This document shows positions 22,248-33,783 of a stretch of DNA of 64,000 nt, piece after piece; positions within the stretch are counted from its first letter, which is position 1; every line of letters begins with the position of its first letter. The position numbers and the translations under genes are program-made. Origin of the DNA: Volvox africanus (taxonomy: Eukaryota; Chlorophyta; Chlorophyceae; Chlamydomonadales; Volvocaceae); NCBI GenBank assembly GCA_030268105.1, contig BSDZ01000116.1, positions 992,001-1,056,000 of the forward strand, given 5' to 3'. The notes beneath the pieces are model-generated. The model was not told the origin of the DNA. It did no database searches and saw only the letters and a program-made list of their open reading frames with translations.

Positions 22248-23978
22248 TGTTTCGGCTCCTTGATATTGTGCTGGTGTGTGGGCTGTACAGGTACGATAAC
22301 TACATAAATGGCCATGCAGTATAACCAATTATAGCATTTTATTTGGTATAATAGCAAAGACAACGTTCTTAAATTTATATTTAATGCCTTGGTAGTCCTT
22401 GCATGCTTCAGCGACCCTGCATGAAGACCTTGCGATTAATAAATACTGTTCGGTTTCCAACCGATAATGACCTCCGACACGTGGGGGGAACGTCATGTTA
22501 TTGCCTTGCTTTCTTGGCAAAAAAATAGTCGGAAGAAGACTGAGTTGCCGGCTTTGCAAATTATAGAAACACATTAAACCATTCCAAAGCAATAAGATGT
22601 TCCATTAGGTCCATCCTACGGTGTAGGGAATTCCTAGCCTGCCTGAGGGTGGATTGGAAAACTCCTACGATAGGAATGGCTGTCCTGGACAATTATGGGA
22701 CGACCTACACCGTAGGAACGCTGTAGATTTGGGCTTGCAGGAGCAGGCCTATTAGTGTTTCCTGTCATGTGTGCGGCACACACTGCTACTATGAACTGCT
22801 CCAGTTTCCATAAATGCATGTTGCCCGGCCCTGTTCATGTACGACTGACAACCTCTCTTGTGCTGGGTTCTTCATTGCCAATAGCATGTATTTCTGCCTA
22901 TTGCAGCTGCTGTAAATGATGACCGTCTTTGTTGTATAATACATTTCCGCTGACCCAAGTCCTACACATCCAACTTCTGTGACAGGATTTCTGTCACTTA
23001 AAAAATTAGGACTTGAGCTTATAAAACTCTTGAACGCCTTTGAACTCCAGACTTCAGCAGGGTAAATATGGAAGATTAAGCATTTGATGGTAACGAGTAT
23101 CATAATCGGCAAGATGCTACCTGGTCGTGTACACATACTGGGGCATTTTAGGATCTGTGTTCCGTCTAGGGTGTCCATCAAGGGTCTGTGTTCTGTCTGA
23201 CAGCCCAATATTCAGCAAGGGCATGTGAGCAATTAGAAAGGTTGCGAGCTGGCTTCCAGGTGTTGCATTCAACACCATAACCCACCCATTTGATGAGGTA
23301 GTGGGAGGGTTTCTTGCCCGGCTTCTAGGGTTTATGACCCAAGATAGGTTGAACTTCATGTTCATGGGTATTGTTAATATGTTACGGTGGAGATGGGGCA
23401 GGAGTGTGCCCATCATCCTTCCATGTTCGTAGGAAGGAGACGTGGACTTCAGGGCGAATTTGCCAGGATGGTGGTAGGTGTAACTTATATGCAGCTGTAC
23501 CAATCCTGTCCGTTACAGGGATGGGACCAACCCATCATGGCAGGAACTTACGAGTAGCAGAAGAATGTAGTAAATTCTTCAGGTTTTTAGTGTTTAGGAG
23601 GTCTCATGGTTTGTAAGAAGCATCAGTATGGGTTCGGCCTGCAAATTGTTTCTGCTTGGCCTCTGCAAGGCAGTGTTTTATGTTATGCACACCTTCCTCT
23701 AGGTGTTGGTTAAAGTTATTAGCTGTTAGGTTAGGAGTTGCGATAGCCACATTTAAAAGAATAATTGGGATTGTCCATAGTTAAGCATAATTGGGATTGT
23801 TTTTATTGACCCTTGATACCTATTGTTAATTGTGAATTCAACAGCTACCAATAAGGTATCCCAGTTATCCTGGGTGGGGTTGATATAATGTCGTCGGTTT
23901 TCTTCATGAATACCGTAAGCGTGCTCTGTTTGTCCATCAGTTTGTGGGTGGAACGCAGTGGAGGTTAATTGCTAAATA

Positions 23979-24482
23979 TTAGTGATACAACATAGTGAAT
24001 GCAGAGGTAAATCGAACATCACAGTCATTCAAAACCCTAAATCCCTTAAGTTTTAGGAAGACCATGATGTTTCCAAACATACTCAGTGAAGAGGTGTGCC
24101 ACATCTTCAGCTGTACATGAAGTGGTTGTTGGAGCAAAGTGGACCATTTTAGAGGGGCGGTCCACAAATACCACGCTTGCATCATGGTTATGCCGGGTTT
24201 TGGGTGTTGAGCAGTGAGATCCATACTCACACTTTCCCACCTTCGGTCAGGGATAGGCAAAGGTTGAAGTAAACCTTGTGGGTGTTCATAATAGGGTTCG
24301 ATATGTTGGCAGTCTTGGCATGATGCGACGTATTCATCATCATCACTGTGCATGTGAGGCCACCAAGAAAGAAGTTGGAGGTTTTTAAGGGTTCGGTTAC
24401 GACCTCCATGTCCACTATATGGGGGGTCATGGGATATTTGCAAGGCATATTGCCTTGCAGAGGGGTCATCAGGAATAACCAA
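23979..24482 (-). pseudogene. Integrase fragment of gypsy relic 2
   Basis: An open frame of 168 codons and a neighbouring frame together give the Ty3/gypsy integrase. Visible are SGHGGRNRTLKNLQ with WWPHM, the CQDCQ half of the HHCC zinc-binding motif, PLPIPDRRWESVSMDL with the first catalytic Asp, VVFVDRPSKMVHFAPTTT (in the other frame), and DVRFTSAF around the second Asp. A frameshift near 24230 and altered residues make it non-functional. Confidence 0.88.
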
Positions 24483-25289
24483 AAGGTGGTGTTTATCTGA
24501 TTTTCACCAGTTAAGGTTATCAGAAAATTCATAACGCAGGTCTTGAAAAGTCTTCTGGTAAAAAGCTTGTATGCATGGGGAGGAATTTATGGGGAGGAAT
24601 TTATTCAAGAACTCATTCCCAAAGAGAAAGATTGATATTATTGTGGTTATGGTTAGGAGGACGGATGAGCACGGTGAAGGATGACAAGCCTGAACTCGAC
24701 GTCCCTCACCATGATCAACCACCGGAGCCTGAGCTGGTGGTAGACCAGCCTGATAGACCAGCCTGAGCCGAATCTTCTGAGAGCATGTAGGATGTCCGGT
24801 TAAGACAACAATTTAATGAGCTGGGTTTAAAATACGATGGGGTTGGTAAGCCCAACCAAATTGAAAACGCCCATACTGGACACACCATTGAATTGGTGGG
24901 CGTGCGGCAATAGGTTGTCAGGTAACAATAAGTAACGTGGGGAGTATAGGTAGGTTAAGAGTAGTAGAGGTATAATATAAGGATGCAAGGATTGTTTGTC
25001 TGCTGAGAGCATCAGCAACTGTGTTTTGAGGTCCAGGTTTGTAGACCCATCCAAAGTTAAATTGTTGTAAGAATTCAGACCACCGAGCTTATCAGCGGGA
25101 TAGTGATTTTATTAAAACCTTCCTCGCATAGAGGTAACCATACCTAAGGCATGTTGGTTTTGGTGATGTTGGTAAGCGTTTTGGCAATAACCAAATATCT
25201 TACGAGGAATCATCAGAAATAGTTAGCAAGTCCTAGAAAGGACCTTAACATGGTTAAGTTATTGGGATCAGGCCAGTCAATGATTGCTT

Positions 25290-25965
25290 TAGTTTTTGTG
25301 GCATCAACTTTAATTTTTCATCATAACTGATAATGTGTCCCAAGAATAGGATATAGTTCAGGTTTGATTAAGGTTGATTTTCCAGCTGAGGCAAACAGAT
25401 AATATTGCCGCAGGGTATAAAGGACATCACAAAGATGAACTAGATGTTCTTCCGGGCTTTTAGAGAACACCAGAAGATCACTTAAACATACTAGTGTATA
25501 TTTGTTAATTTTACATTAGCGGTTATTATTAGCGGTTCTCATTATTATCATTATTCATCAGCAGTTGAAATGTGGCTGGTGCATTAGCATTAGATCAAAA
25601 CCTAAGTCACACATTTCATAGTGTCTGATGCACACCAATGTTGGTCTTCCGGTGGCAGCAGGATTTGATGATAGTCGGATTGTAGATCCAGGCTAGAGAA
25701 AATAATAGCCCCGTGTATACAATGTAACAATTGTCAATCGGGGGTAGGGTAACGGTTTTTAGCCGTGATATGAGTGCTCAGAAGTCAATGCACAAGCGTA
25801 GTCTATCAGAGTGAGGTTTCTTGACAATAAAGGTGGGTGCCAACAAGGAGAAGCGGAGGCACCATGTATCCTTTATCCAAGTCGTTGATTTGTGTACGTG
25901 TCCCTGCCATTTCAAGTTGGCTAAGATGGTACAGGGGCCTATATGGTGGTTTATTGTTAGGATCT
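25290..25965 (-). pseudogene. Reverse transcriptase fragment of gypsy relic 2
   Basis: Broken minus-strand frames match gypsy RT in order: RPLYHLSQLEMAGTRTQI, KKPHSDRLRLCIDF, IIFSSLDLQSDYHQILLPPE, then DLLVFSKSPEEHLVH and LRQYYLFASAGKS. The catalytic YLDD box has decayed to CLSD near 25480-25492. Multiple in-frame stops are present. Confidence 0.85.
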
Positions 25966-26008
25966 ATTAAAGAATAGTATGGTTAACATCTGAGAGGTGT
26001 AAGCAAAT

Positions 26009-26110
26009 GTTGTATCCTGGGGTATCTACGGGTAGTGTCAAAGGATCCTGAACCACAGATGGTCATCCTTCCGATCGGGCCTTTGTTGGCCGACACAACA
26101 AAGATACAAC
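26009..26110 (+). mobile_element. Short dispersed element R1, copy A
   Basis: Starts GTTGTATCCTGGGGTATC, passes GATCGGGCCTTTGTTGGCC and ends AAGATACAAC. The two ends form imperfect inverted repeats (GTTGTATC against GATACAAC). It shares most of its about 100 bases with copies at 27290, 29158, 29429, 31857, 33678, 61012 and 62622. Confidence 0.8.
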
Positions 26111-27289
26111 AGCAAATCTTGATATTTTTTGAGACGGTTATTAGTTAGCGCAGGTTGACAACTGAGATTAGGGTTAGGCGGAAGCATGGGGGTGATAGAC
26201 CCGAGAGAGGATTGATTATTGCAAGGAAGACTTGGTGTTCTACTTTATATAGCAAGGTTTTAAATTAGCTGAGTAGCATTGATAAGGGGGTATAAATTGA
26301 AGAGTTAGTTGGTGTATTGCTTGTTATGTGTGTGGGCTAGGACAATGTGGGTACCATAGGCTACGTAGGCCTTATATTGGATAGCATATGCATCTGCTGT
26401 GGGATGCATATATAGCACTTAGGTGCATATAAAGCTCATGTTAAGGATTGCTCTGTGATGGTACCATGGATATATCCTTATGGTTTCTCACAATTACCAG
26501 TATTAGCCATTTGTACAGTCCTACGGTAAGCGATGTGAGAGGTTATGTTTAGGTGCGTATTTTGGTGTTGATACATTGGAGGGCACCGCTGCCAATTAAG
26601 ATTTGAGCGGGGTGTCCACTAACCTGACCAGAAATATCCCGTGATATGTCTGATTTTATTTAGCTTGATTAGGCAGGAGCATCATACCATATTTAGCTTG
26701 ATTGGAGGGTGTAGTGAAGCAGATGCTTCTGAACATGATACCATAATGATTGAAGAAAGGATGGATTGACATACTCACAGGATATTCCTGTAATATGGCC
26801 ATAGGATGTGCATGTGCATTTTACAACGTGCTTGCTAGGCCATATAGCTATGACAAGCAGAGGCATTGGAATATCATGCATGCTGACATTTTAATCAATT
26901 TTGAACAGCAAGCAACATGGTGGTTTAATCCACACCTGATGCTCGAGTGCATTAAATTTAGAGAGGGGATAAGGCCTACATTAGATAAGGAGTGCATGAA
27001 ACATCACAATATTACATCTTTAGTAATAAACATGTGAAGTCATTAAGAATCAGGAATGGATTACAAGCGTCCTAATGATGGGTTAAAGCTCCTTCTTCAT
27101 TACTGTTTATAGAAGAGGACAAGCCTCAGGATTTTGAGAGCATTATGGTTTTAGATTTTTAAGGTTTTACGGTTTTTAAACCCAACGTTTTTTTAGTCTC
27201 ACAGCTCTAACAGAAAGGATTAGGTTAAGAGTTACAGCTGCATGTGGGATGGATGGACAGAGTATGAGAGTTCATCGTAGAAAGGGTAT
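26111..27289. other. AT-rich stretch between two R1 copies
   Basis: A plus-strand open frame at 26750-27037 (95 codons) is unrecognised. A TTTTAGG-like cluster lies near 27145-27185. No other feature is supported. Confidence 0.4.
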
Positions 27290-27387
27290 GTAATATCCTG
27301 GGGTATCTATGGGTAGTGGACAGGATTGGACCGCAGACGGTCATCTTCTGATTGGGCCTTTGTAGGCGGACACAACAGAGATACAAC
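27290..27387 (+). mobile_element. Short dispersed element R1, copy B
   Basis: Starts GTAATATCCTGGGGTATC and ends ACAGAGATACAAC, with the internal CGGTCATCTTCTGATTGGGC block shared by the family. Confidence 0.8.
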
Positions 27388-28059
27388 AGGGTGTGGTCCT
27401 TTAGAATAGTTAACTTTGTGATAATGGGCAAGCAACTATATGTGCTTTTGCAGGGTAGCTGCAACAAGGCTTTGGAAGCAGGGATTCATGACTGGTTGGT
27501 ATATTGGTTTAATTAGTCCTGTTAGTGTTTAGATGGGTTCAGTTCAGCAAGTTGTTCACGAAGACATTAATCATGTTGATCATGTCGTGCACTTCGTTAG
27601 CTACAATTACATAGCCTTAGCTAGCGTTTAGCAGAACAATTGGTTCTCCTACAGTAAGTGGCAATTGGCCATGTAATAAATTACTTTTGTAGGTAGGAGT
27701 GCCAAGGGAAAGCAGGGCTCATTTTTTTACAGGAATGCTTTGTGTGTCACGCAATCATGTAAATGTCATATTTCCAGAGTATGCTCAGCAGAGCTAATAG
27801 TTGCTCCAGTGTGCGGGGACGCTAACGGGTTCATGCATGTTCACTGAGGTGCATACGTTGGTGAAGGTTAGGGTTATGTTCGGTAAACTTTGGCTTGCCA
27901 GAAAAATGTTTTCTTGGAGCAATTAAATTTGTCTGGAAACACGCTAAGTGCGTCCTGGTCAGGGGAAAAGGAAACTTTTCCCCACTTGAGCAGGATCATC
28001 CAAGCTACGGAAAAGGAGGAGATAGCATGCAACGTTTTGATAAGGAAGACTTATTGCAG

Positions 28060-28350
28060 TTTTCATACAATTTCAGTTGCTGCAGTCGGGTTTAGGTTCG
28101 ACTCCAGGTTGGACCGTCCATGGCGGCGACTTGCATCCAAGCTTCGGTCATGCGGACACGAAGTAGAAGATAGCATGTAGCGTAAAGGGTAAGTGAAATC
28201 GATACAAATCACGTAGTAGTTGTTAAGTCACGTAGTAGTAGTTAAGCTGCTTCAGTCGGATTAAGGTTCAACTGCAGAGCAGACCGCTGAAATACGGGAA
28301 TAGATGCCACTTGTGTCAACTTGCGTCCAGCTGGTGAAGCACCAGCAGAT
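28060..28350 (+). repeat. Duplicated segment with a tRNA B-box-like motif
   Basis: Two related segments, about 28080-28180 and 28253-28345, share CAGTCGG, AAGGTTC or AGGTTCGACTCC, GGACCG/CAGACCG and CTTGCATCCA/CTTGCGTCCA. The first contains GGTTCGACTCC, an exact RNA polymerase III B-box. No tRNA cloverleaf can be drawn, so a tRNA-derived SINE fragment is possible but unproven. Confidence 0.35.
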
Positions 28351-28509
28351 ATAGTGATGCAGACAAGCCCAATTGTTGTAGTTACAATTTGTTATCATCT
28401 TGTTGCAAGGAACTTTAAAAGTCTTGCTTGGCCTGGCTGCTCGGTAGCCGCAATCTAAGTAAAAAGGACGTTCTAATGCTGGTTAAACTCCTCTAACTTT
28501 TCACAAAGA

Positions 28510-29157
28510 AATGAGCGCCGGAAACCTATTAGAGTCAATCTGGGAGGGCCAGTCTTTGCCAGGGTGGCTGTGGAGGTGCAGGAGGAGGGGCTTCCTAGTT
28601 TTTGGGAGGTGGGGCTTGTTCCCTTTCCTTCTTGTCCTCTCCTTCTGGGTGCAGGTGTGCAGGTGTGCCAGGGTTCGCACTCCCCTGCAGGGTTGCTGTG
28701 GCCTGTCAGCTGGTATGTTTAGGCACAAGCGGTCTGCTCCAGCACAGTTGATAGATGGCGAAAATGCAAAGGGCTGACTTATTAACGACAGACCTTAATC
28801 ATCCTGATGAGGTTCCATGGCTCAGGAGGTCTTGGGCGCAGATTGGACCTCAGCACACAGTGCAGTGCCATGAATGAGCAAAGTGGACAACACCCCAATT
28901 TTGGCGCGCTACGTGTTCTACCCAATAATATTATGAAGACCTTTCATAATTACTGCCCAAGCAAACGCTTCAACTGACGACATGATTCCAAATGTCGTTT
29001 TTTTCAAATTGATTGTAGATAGTCCATTTGATGGATAAAGCCAATAGTCTGAAGTCTACTAGTGGTGCATGTCACCAAGCGTCTAAGTGCCAGGAAGCTC
29101 CGTCTACCAGTGTAGGACGGACTAAGGCCAGTGCACCATTTTAGCAGGTTGTGCATT
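28510..29157. other. Stretch without recognised genes
   Basis: Opposed open frames at 28511-28777 and 28501-28728 have no family resemblance. Nothing else is supported. Confidence 0.35.
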
Positions 29158-29277
29158 GTTGTATCTCTTTAATATCCACCAAAGCAAAGGCCCAATCGGA
29201 AGATGACCAGATTGACACAGTCCATCCTGGACACTACCCGTAGATACCTTAAGTGTAACTGCCTACCAAGATACTAC
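29158..29277 (-). mobile_element. Short dispersed element R1, copy C
   Basis: Inverted relative to copies A and B: begins GTTGTATCTC and ends AAGATACTAC, with the internal CCCAATCGGAAGATGACC block. Its right end is the most diverged and carries about 20 extra bases. Confidence 0.75.
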
Positions 29278-29428
29278 ATATATGATACCTGCTCTCTGCC
29301 TTGGAACTGACTGATTTCAACCCTATAACAAAAATTGCACGACTATAACTTCTCATAGCAATCAAGGAGTCGACCAATCATTTCAATACCCACAAAATAT
29401 TTTATAACTTAGGCATATGGTAAAAGTC

Positions 29429-29532
29429 GTAGTATCCTGGGGTATCTAAGGCTGATCTCCAGGATGACCAGACAACTGGACATCTTCTGATTGGACCTAA
29501 CAGTTTGGCAGATATTAACACAAAGATACAAC
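29429..29532 (+). mobile_element. Short dispersed element R1, copy D
   Basis: Starts GTAGTATCCTGGGGTATC and ends AAAGATACAAC. The middle is diverged (GGACATCTTCTGATTGGACC). It lies only about 150 bases from the inverted copy C. Confidence 0.75.
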
Positions 29533-29777
29533 AAAAGTATTAACCTAGGCGCCCTGAAGGTTAAAACGTTTGTATCCAAACACCCTTTATTTATGTATCC
29601 AATGCTGTAGGCACCCCATGGGCACATGATGTCAACTCTACGCCATCCTTCAACGGATATCACCTTTACCACAAATCTAATATGTCTGTGATCATCTGTG
29701 TCTGCAGTTTGGAAGCCCTTAATAACATATTGTACATACACACATACACACATTCACAAATACCTACATTCACACAC

Positions 29778-30634
29778 CTGTCAATTTTGTCCTTGAGCTG
29801 CAAAATGGTGATATGCTGCTCCCGGTTGCCCAGTCGGTACCCGTACTCCCAGTATATGACAAGATCGTAATGTAAACACGTCGCCTCTAAGACCTTCCGT
29901 TCTGCCTCCTCAAGCTGCAGCGGGGAATCGCAGTGTGATGAGGTCTGATTGAGTGCTAAGACAGACACCCAGGTATGATAAGTTGGATGCATGGGGGCCC
30001 CACTCTTCTTAATGATTGTTGCATACCTAATGACATGAAATACCTAATGACGTGAAATGTCATCTGATGTGTGTATGTGGGGTAGGGATGGGGAGAACCT
30101 GGATGTGAATGGTAACGAAAAAAAAGATCCCATGATGCGAGTATGAAATAACTAAGGTATAAGTGTCTGTGTGAGAAGGGGATGTGAGGATGAATGACAA
30201 CAAGGAATGCGATAAGGCAAGACTACTGGGTACTACTACTGAGGAGCACAGCATTCCCCACTACTGTGATACAAGTAAGGAGAGGATATGGGAGTAGCTG
30301 CCTTATGAATACCAATTCATCCAAAACGCCCAGCACCTGAGCCCCTCCCTCATCCCTGTTACCATAGAAGTAGCCACCACCGCTCACCTCCACCTGTATT
30401 TCCCCTAACCACCACTAACCCCACCATCTTAATTCCCGCATTACTCCATCCCCACCATCATTCGACCCCAATTTGTAGTCATAACTTACATTGTTCCAAA
30501 GGTCAAAGAGTCCCAGTTCTTGAGAAGCGGCTGGGGTTGCCAGGTCAGTATGCTTGGCAATAGGTGGGATTTTGCTTCCTAATATACTGGCTACTCGCAA
30601 CGAGGGAGGAGCAGGCGATGGATGAGCACAACAT
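29778..30634 (-). CDS. Two exons of an unrecognised gene
   Basis: Two minus-strand exons with good splice sites and matching phase. Exon 30490-30634 reads LGSKIPPIAKHTDLATPAAS, then LGLFDLWNN before a GTAAGT donor. Exon 29778-29914 follows a CTGCAG acceptor and reads LEEAERKVLEATCLHYD, IYWEYGYRLG and QLKDKIDR before a GTGTGT donor. The join (…LWNN to LEEAE…) is in frame, and both exons look like real coding sequence in otherwise repeat-rich DNA. I do not recognise the family. Further exons are needed on both sides; a possible one lies at 32767-32849. It could be a host gene or a gene carried by a mobile element. Confidence 0.45.
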
Positions 30635-31856
30635 CTAAGAAAACTGAAAGACCTTTACAAATGGAAGGGAAGGAAATCCACTGACATGGGGACCGAATGC
30701 AGTACTAAAGAACTAGACACTCGACATAGCAGGCCGGGGACCATTGGATTGAAGAACAAAGAGCGAGCAGGGGGAAGTACGTGAAAATTCTTTATGTATC
30801 TTCTGTCCTAGCAGAATTAACAGCTTGCCAGTCACTTTGCAATCTACTCTATCTACAGGTATGGGAGTCTGTACACCAGGGTTCTTTAAGGGGGTAGCTA
30901 TTTGTTTCATTCTTGTTATTGTTATTAGGGTTACACCACCCCTTGGGCAGGCATGTGGTTAAGGGAACACCGGGGGTTCATTGTACACCATTGGGCACAC
31001 GTACCCCATATTTGGGGCCACTAGGGTTCACTGGGCTGTTTGATTTCGCAGGTTCTGTTGCACTCTGCCGGCATTAACCATATACCATCTACTGGCCTTT
31101 AGGTGTTCCACCCCTACTCATGGGCCATGGGTTCACACATCCTGGGCAAACAAGGACAACTGAAGAGCCATGGTATCCCTGCTGCTCATACTCTCAATGG
31201 GTCACCTACAAATCCCCTACCCCCCCTGTTATCCTCAAGAAACACACCATTAGCAGATGGGATCGAACTAGTAGCTGCTGATAAGCAATCATAGCACCTT
31301 AACTCAGGGCCATCTTATGGGGTTGTAGGCCTTGACACGTTCCAGGATCCCCCAGAATCTAAAAGCCGTTTCCTGGCAGGCAGAAGTGTTGTTTCATAGG
31401 ACTGCTAAATTGAGCTATAATGAGCCTAATACCTTGGTGTCAAGCTGTTAAGTCATAGGGACGAGTACTTGTACCCAGAACTGGACCTTGTGTTTGGGAA
31501 AAACGTTATTAGTAAACCTGGAAATTAAGATTTTATCTTCACAGAGGACATGTTTCTGACCCAAGAAAGTTGTGCTTTGCACTGCAAAAACGTCCCGGGG
31601 TCCCCTGAGCAGGCCCAATGTATCATTAAACAAGAGTTGGTGTCAGCTTTCTTAAAGCTGGAGAAAAGGCGGGCCCCCAATTTCTGTACTGTGGGATGGC
31701 TTGGATACAGTTTTACACATTGAGGGGGATATAGATGTGTGTGTGCATACACATACAGTCCACAGCAGGCGTTCCCCGTCCGCGTCCCCCATCTGCGTCC
31801 TGAGTCCCTCATCTACGTCCCGTCCACTGTGCTTTCCCCTATCCACGTTCCCCGGT

Positions 31857-31954
31857 GTTATATCTCTGTTGTGTCGGCACACAAAGGCCTGATCGGAAGA
31901 TGACCGTCGACGGCTCAATCTTTGACACTACCTGTAGATACCCCAGGATACTAC
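31857..31954 (-). mobile_element. Short dispersed element R1, copy E
   Basis: Inverted copy running GTTATATCTCTGTTGTGTC, GGCCTGATCGGAAGATGACC and ending CCCCAGGATACTAC. It is adjacent on the left to a short TCCCC(A/C)TCTGCGTCC-type repeat at 31770-31855. Confidence 0.8.
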
Positions 31955-32766
31955 ACCCGGGCCCCAATGTGAATTTGAAAGCCAAAATGTTGCAGCGTCA
32001 GCATTCATGCTGCACAGCATTCACGTTTGCATTCGCACCAGCATGTACCATGTTCACGTTCATGCTCACGCATATGTCCACGTTTGTCTGCAATTGCAAA
32101 ACCAAGTTTGCGATGCGCTGTGTTTGCGTTCACGTTTCACACCCAATCTATTGAGGTTAAGTGGTTGAGCAGTGTAGGTCAAAAAAATATTCTAAATTTG
32201 TCATTCATCCTTTGCAAAGGAATGGCTTGGGAAGGCCAGGAAAATACTGAAGTACTATTGATTACTGCAAAAGCTCGTTTCTTGCAGAGTTTAAGTCAGC
32301 TCTCCTTGCAACAAGTAAGCGAAGTCCTAAAGATATCATATATAAGATATAATTGTATTATATTATATACCATTACATCTAGGCTAGAGTGCAAGAGGTG
32401 AAGGTTTGACCTAGGGCTGAGGCAGTGGGTTTTAAACAAATCCTGTAGTAAGAACCAACTGATGATGAAGCCCTAGCCAGGGCGCTGGATGGAGGGGGGG
32501 GGCAAACACTGAGTTCATTTTTTGAAATGAACAAATCCTGACTTATTTTGCACTAATTTAGATCTTAATTAAATTATAAGAACCATCGATTATTCCTCCT
32601 GGACACTATATAACATGGCCTACAATTAATTATGTACAGGCCCTTTAAAGTTCAATGTAATACAGGAGTCAGAGGGGGTTGAGGATCTGGAAGGTCTCCA
32701 CAAATCCTTTTGAAGGTTCTTCCTAAAGACAGGAGAGGAAGGTTCATAAAGACAACAACAATACAC
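31955..32766. other. Stretch without recognised genes
   Basis: Holds a cryptic repeat of CATTCACGTT/CATGTTCACG units at about 32000-32130 and AT-rich DNA afterwards. No gene is supported. Confidence 0.35.
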
Positions 32767-32849
32767 CTGGCAATGCAGTAAAAACAAGCTAGCTAGCTCG
32801 GTGCATTGCAAGGCATACTGTGCAGAAAGCTGTTGCAATTGCCTCCCAG
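32767..32849 (-). CDS. Possible isolated exon, unrecognised
   Basis: Between a GTGTCAG acceptor and a GTGTAT donor, 83 bases stay open and read GRQLQQLSAQYALQCTELAS followed by LFLLHCQ. Coding texture is plausible, but no family match or phase-consistent neighbour was found. It could belong to the same unknown gene as 29778-30634. Confidence 0.25.
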
Positions 32850-33029
32850 CTGACACCCCGCTTTAATAGTGAAAGGCCACACATAACACAGACTGTAAAC
32901 ACAAGTACTTACTTAAGATTTGCCACATTAATGCCAGGTGTTGATTTGCTAGGACGTTAGGCAAAGTGTGCAAAATTGAAGCAAAGACAAACATTTGAAC
33001 TGCAGGCAGGCCAATTAAATTGGTAGACA

Positions 33030-33320
33030 GTGTGGCAACGATGTGGGCGGCAACATTGTGGGCGGCAGTGGTGGTGGTCAGGGCAGTGGCTGGGCGGAAG
33101 CAACGGCACCAGCGGTGGTGGTGGTGGTGGAGGCAGAGGTGGCTTGGGTCATGGTGACGGCATAAGTGGCTGGTGGCAGTGGTGTGGTGGTTAAGGCAGT
33201 GACTAGGGTGGTGACGAGGCGGAGACTTAAGGTCGAGGCAGAGACGGTGGTGAATATGGCAGTGGGTAGGGGAAGGGAGTTAAGACAGTGGCAGTGGTGG
33301 TGACAGCAGCGGTGCTGAAA
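33030..33320 (+). repeat. GGTGGCAGT-type imperfect minisatellite
   Basis: A run of GGTGG, GGCAGTGG and GGTGGTGG units with strong G/C strand skew, in otherwise AT-rich DNA. No open frame is supported. Confidence 0.8.
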
Positions 33321-33677
33321 GCCGCAAGGGTGACAGATGTTGCATTACAGTTCAATTAGCGCCGATGCATGGGTCAATGCGACTTTACAAGGCAATAAGG
33401 GAACGTAATAAACGCACTTCTAATAATGGATATATTTGCATGTATTTAATTAGTTATGTGCCCCGGAATCCATGCATTGCAACTCCTCGCCTCGCAAGCC
33501 AGCTGCATCACTAATGCGCCCGCCATGTGAACGTTCGACTCAACTAGCGGAACGAGGGCATAAGGCATAATAATGGCATGATCTATTAAGTAATAATATC
33601 CGCTATATTATTACTCCATTGCTGGCATAGACAGTGTACGAGGGTGAGAAGTGCGGAAGTTGCAGTGGTTGGTAGGT

Positions 33678-33783
33678 GTGGTATTCTGGGGTATCTACGG
33701 GTAGTGTCAAATCTACAGATTGAGCCGTTGACGGTCATCTTCCGATCGGGCCTTTGTAGGCCGACACAACAGAGATATAGCAG
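33678..33783 (+). mobile_element. Short dispersed element R1, copy F
   Basis: Starts GTGGTATTCTGGGGTATC and carries the full internal block CGGTCATCTTCCGATCGGGC, then CTTTGTAGGCCGACACAAC. The right end has drifted to GAGATATAGCAG. Confidence 0.8.

Larger units (their letters stand above)
20571..23139. other. AT-rich gene-poor stretch
   Basis: Contains a 150-codon plus-strand open frame at 20572-21024 with several hydrophobic segments but no family resemblance. It also holds short insertion copies described separately at 21386-21482 and 22202-22247. Nothing else is supported. Confidence 0.4.
23140..25970 (-). mobile_element. Ty3/gypsy chromovirus relic 2
   Basis: Reading the minus strand from 25970 leftward gives reverse transcriptase, RNase H/connection (DALSRQT near 25010-25050), integrase (24482-23979) and a chromodomain (about 23440-23200, with KPSHYLIKWVGYGVECNTW). 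The order matches the usual chromovirus pol. Stops and frameshifts occur throughout and no LTRs, gag or protease were found. It is AT-rich compared with relic 1 and looks older. A family R1 copy begins about 40 bases to the right of its RT end. Confidence 0.88.

Noticed and set aside
31857..31954. Repeated short peptides (QRPDRKMTV, RYPRIL) in several open frames
   Set aside because: They come only from R1 element copies being similar DNA. Stops and frame changes differ between copies, so a conserved protein is not supported.
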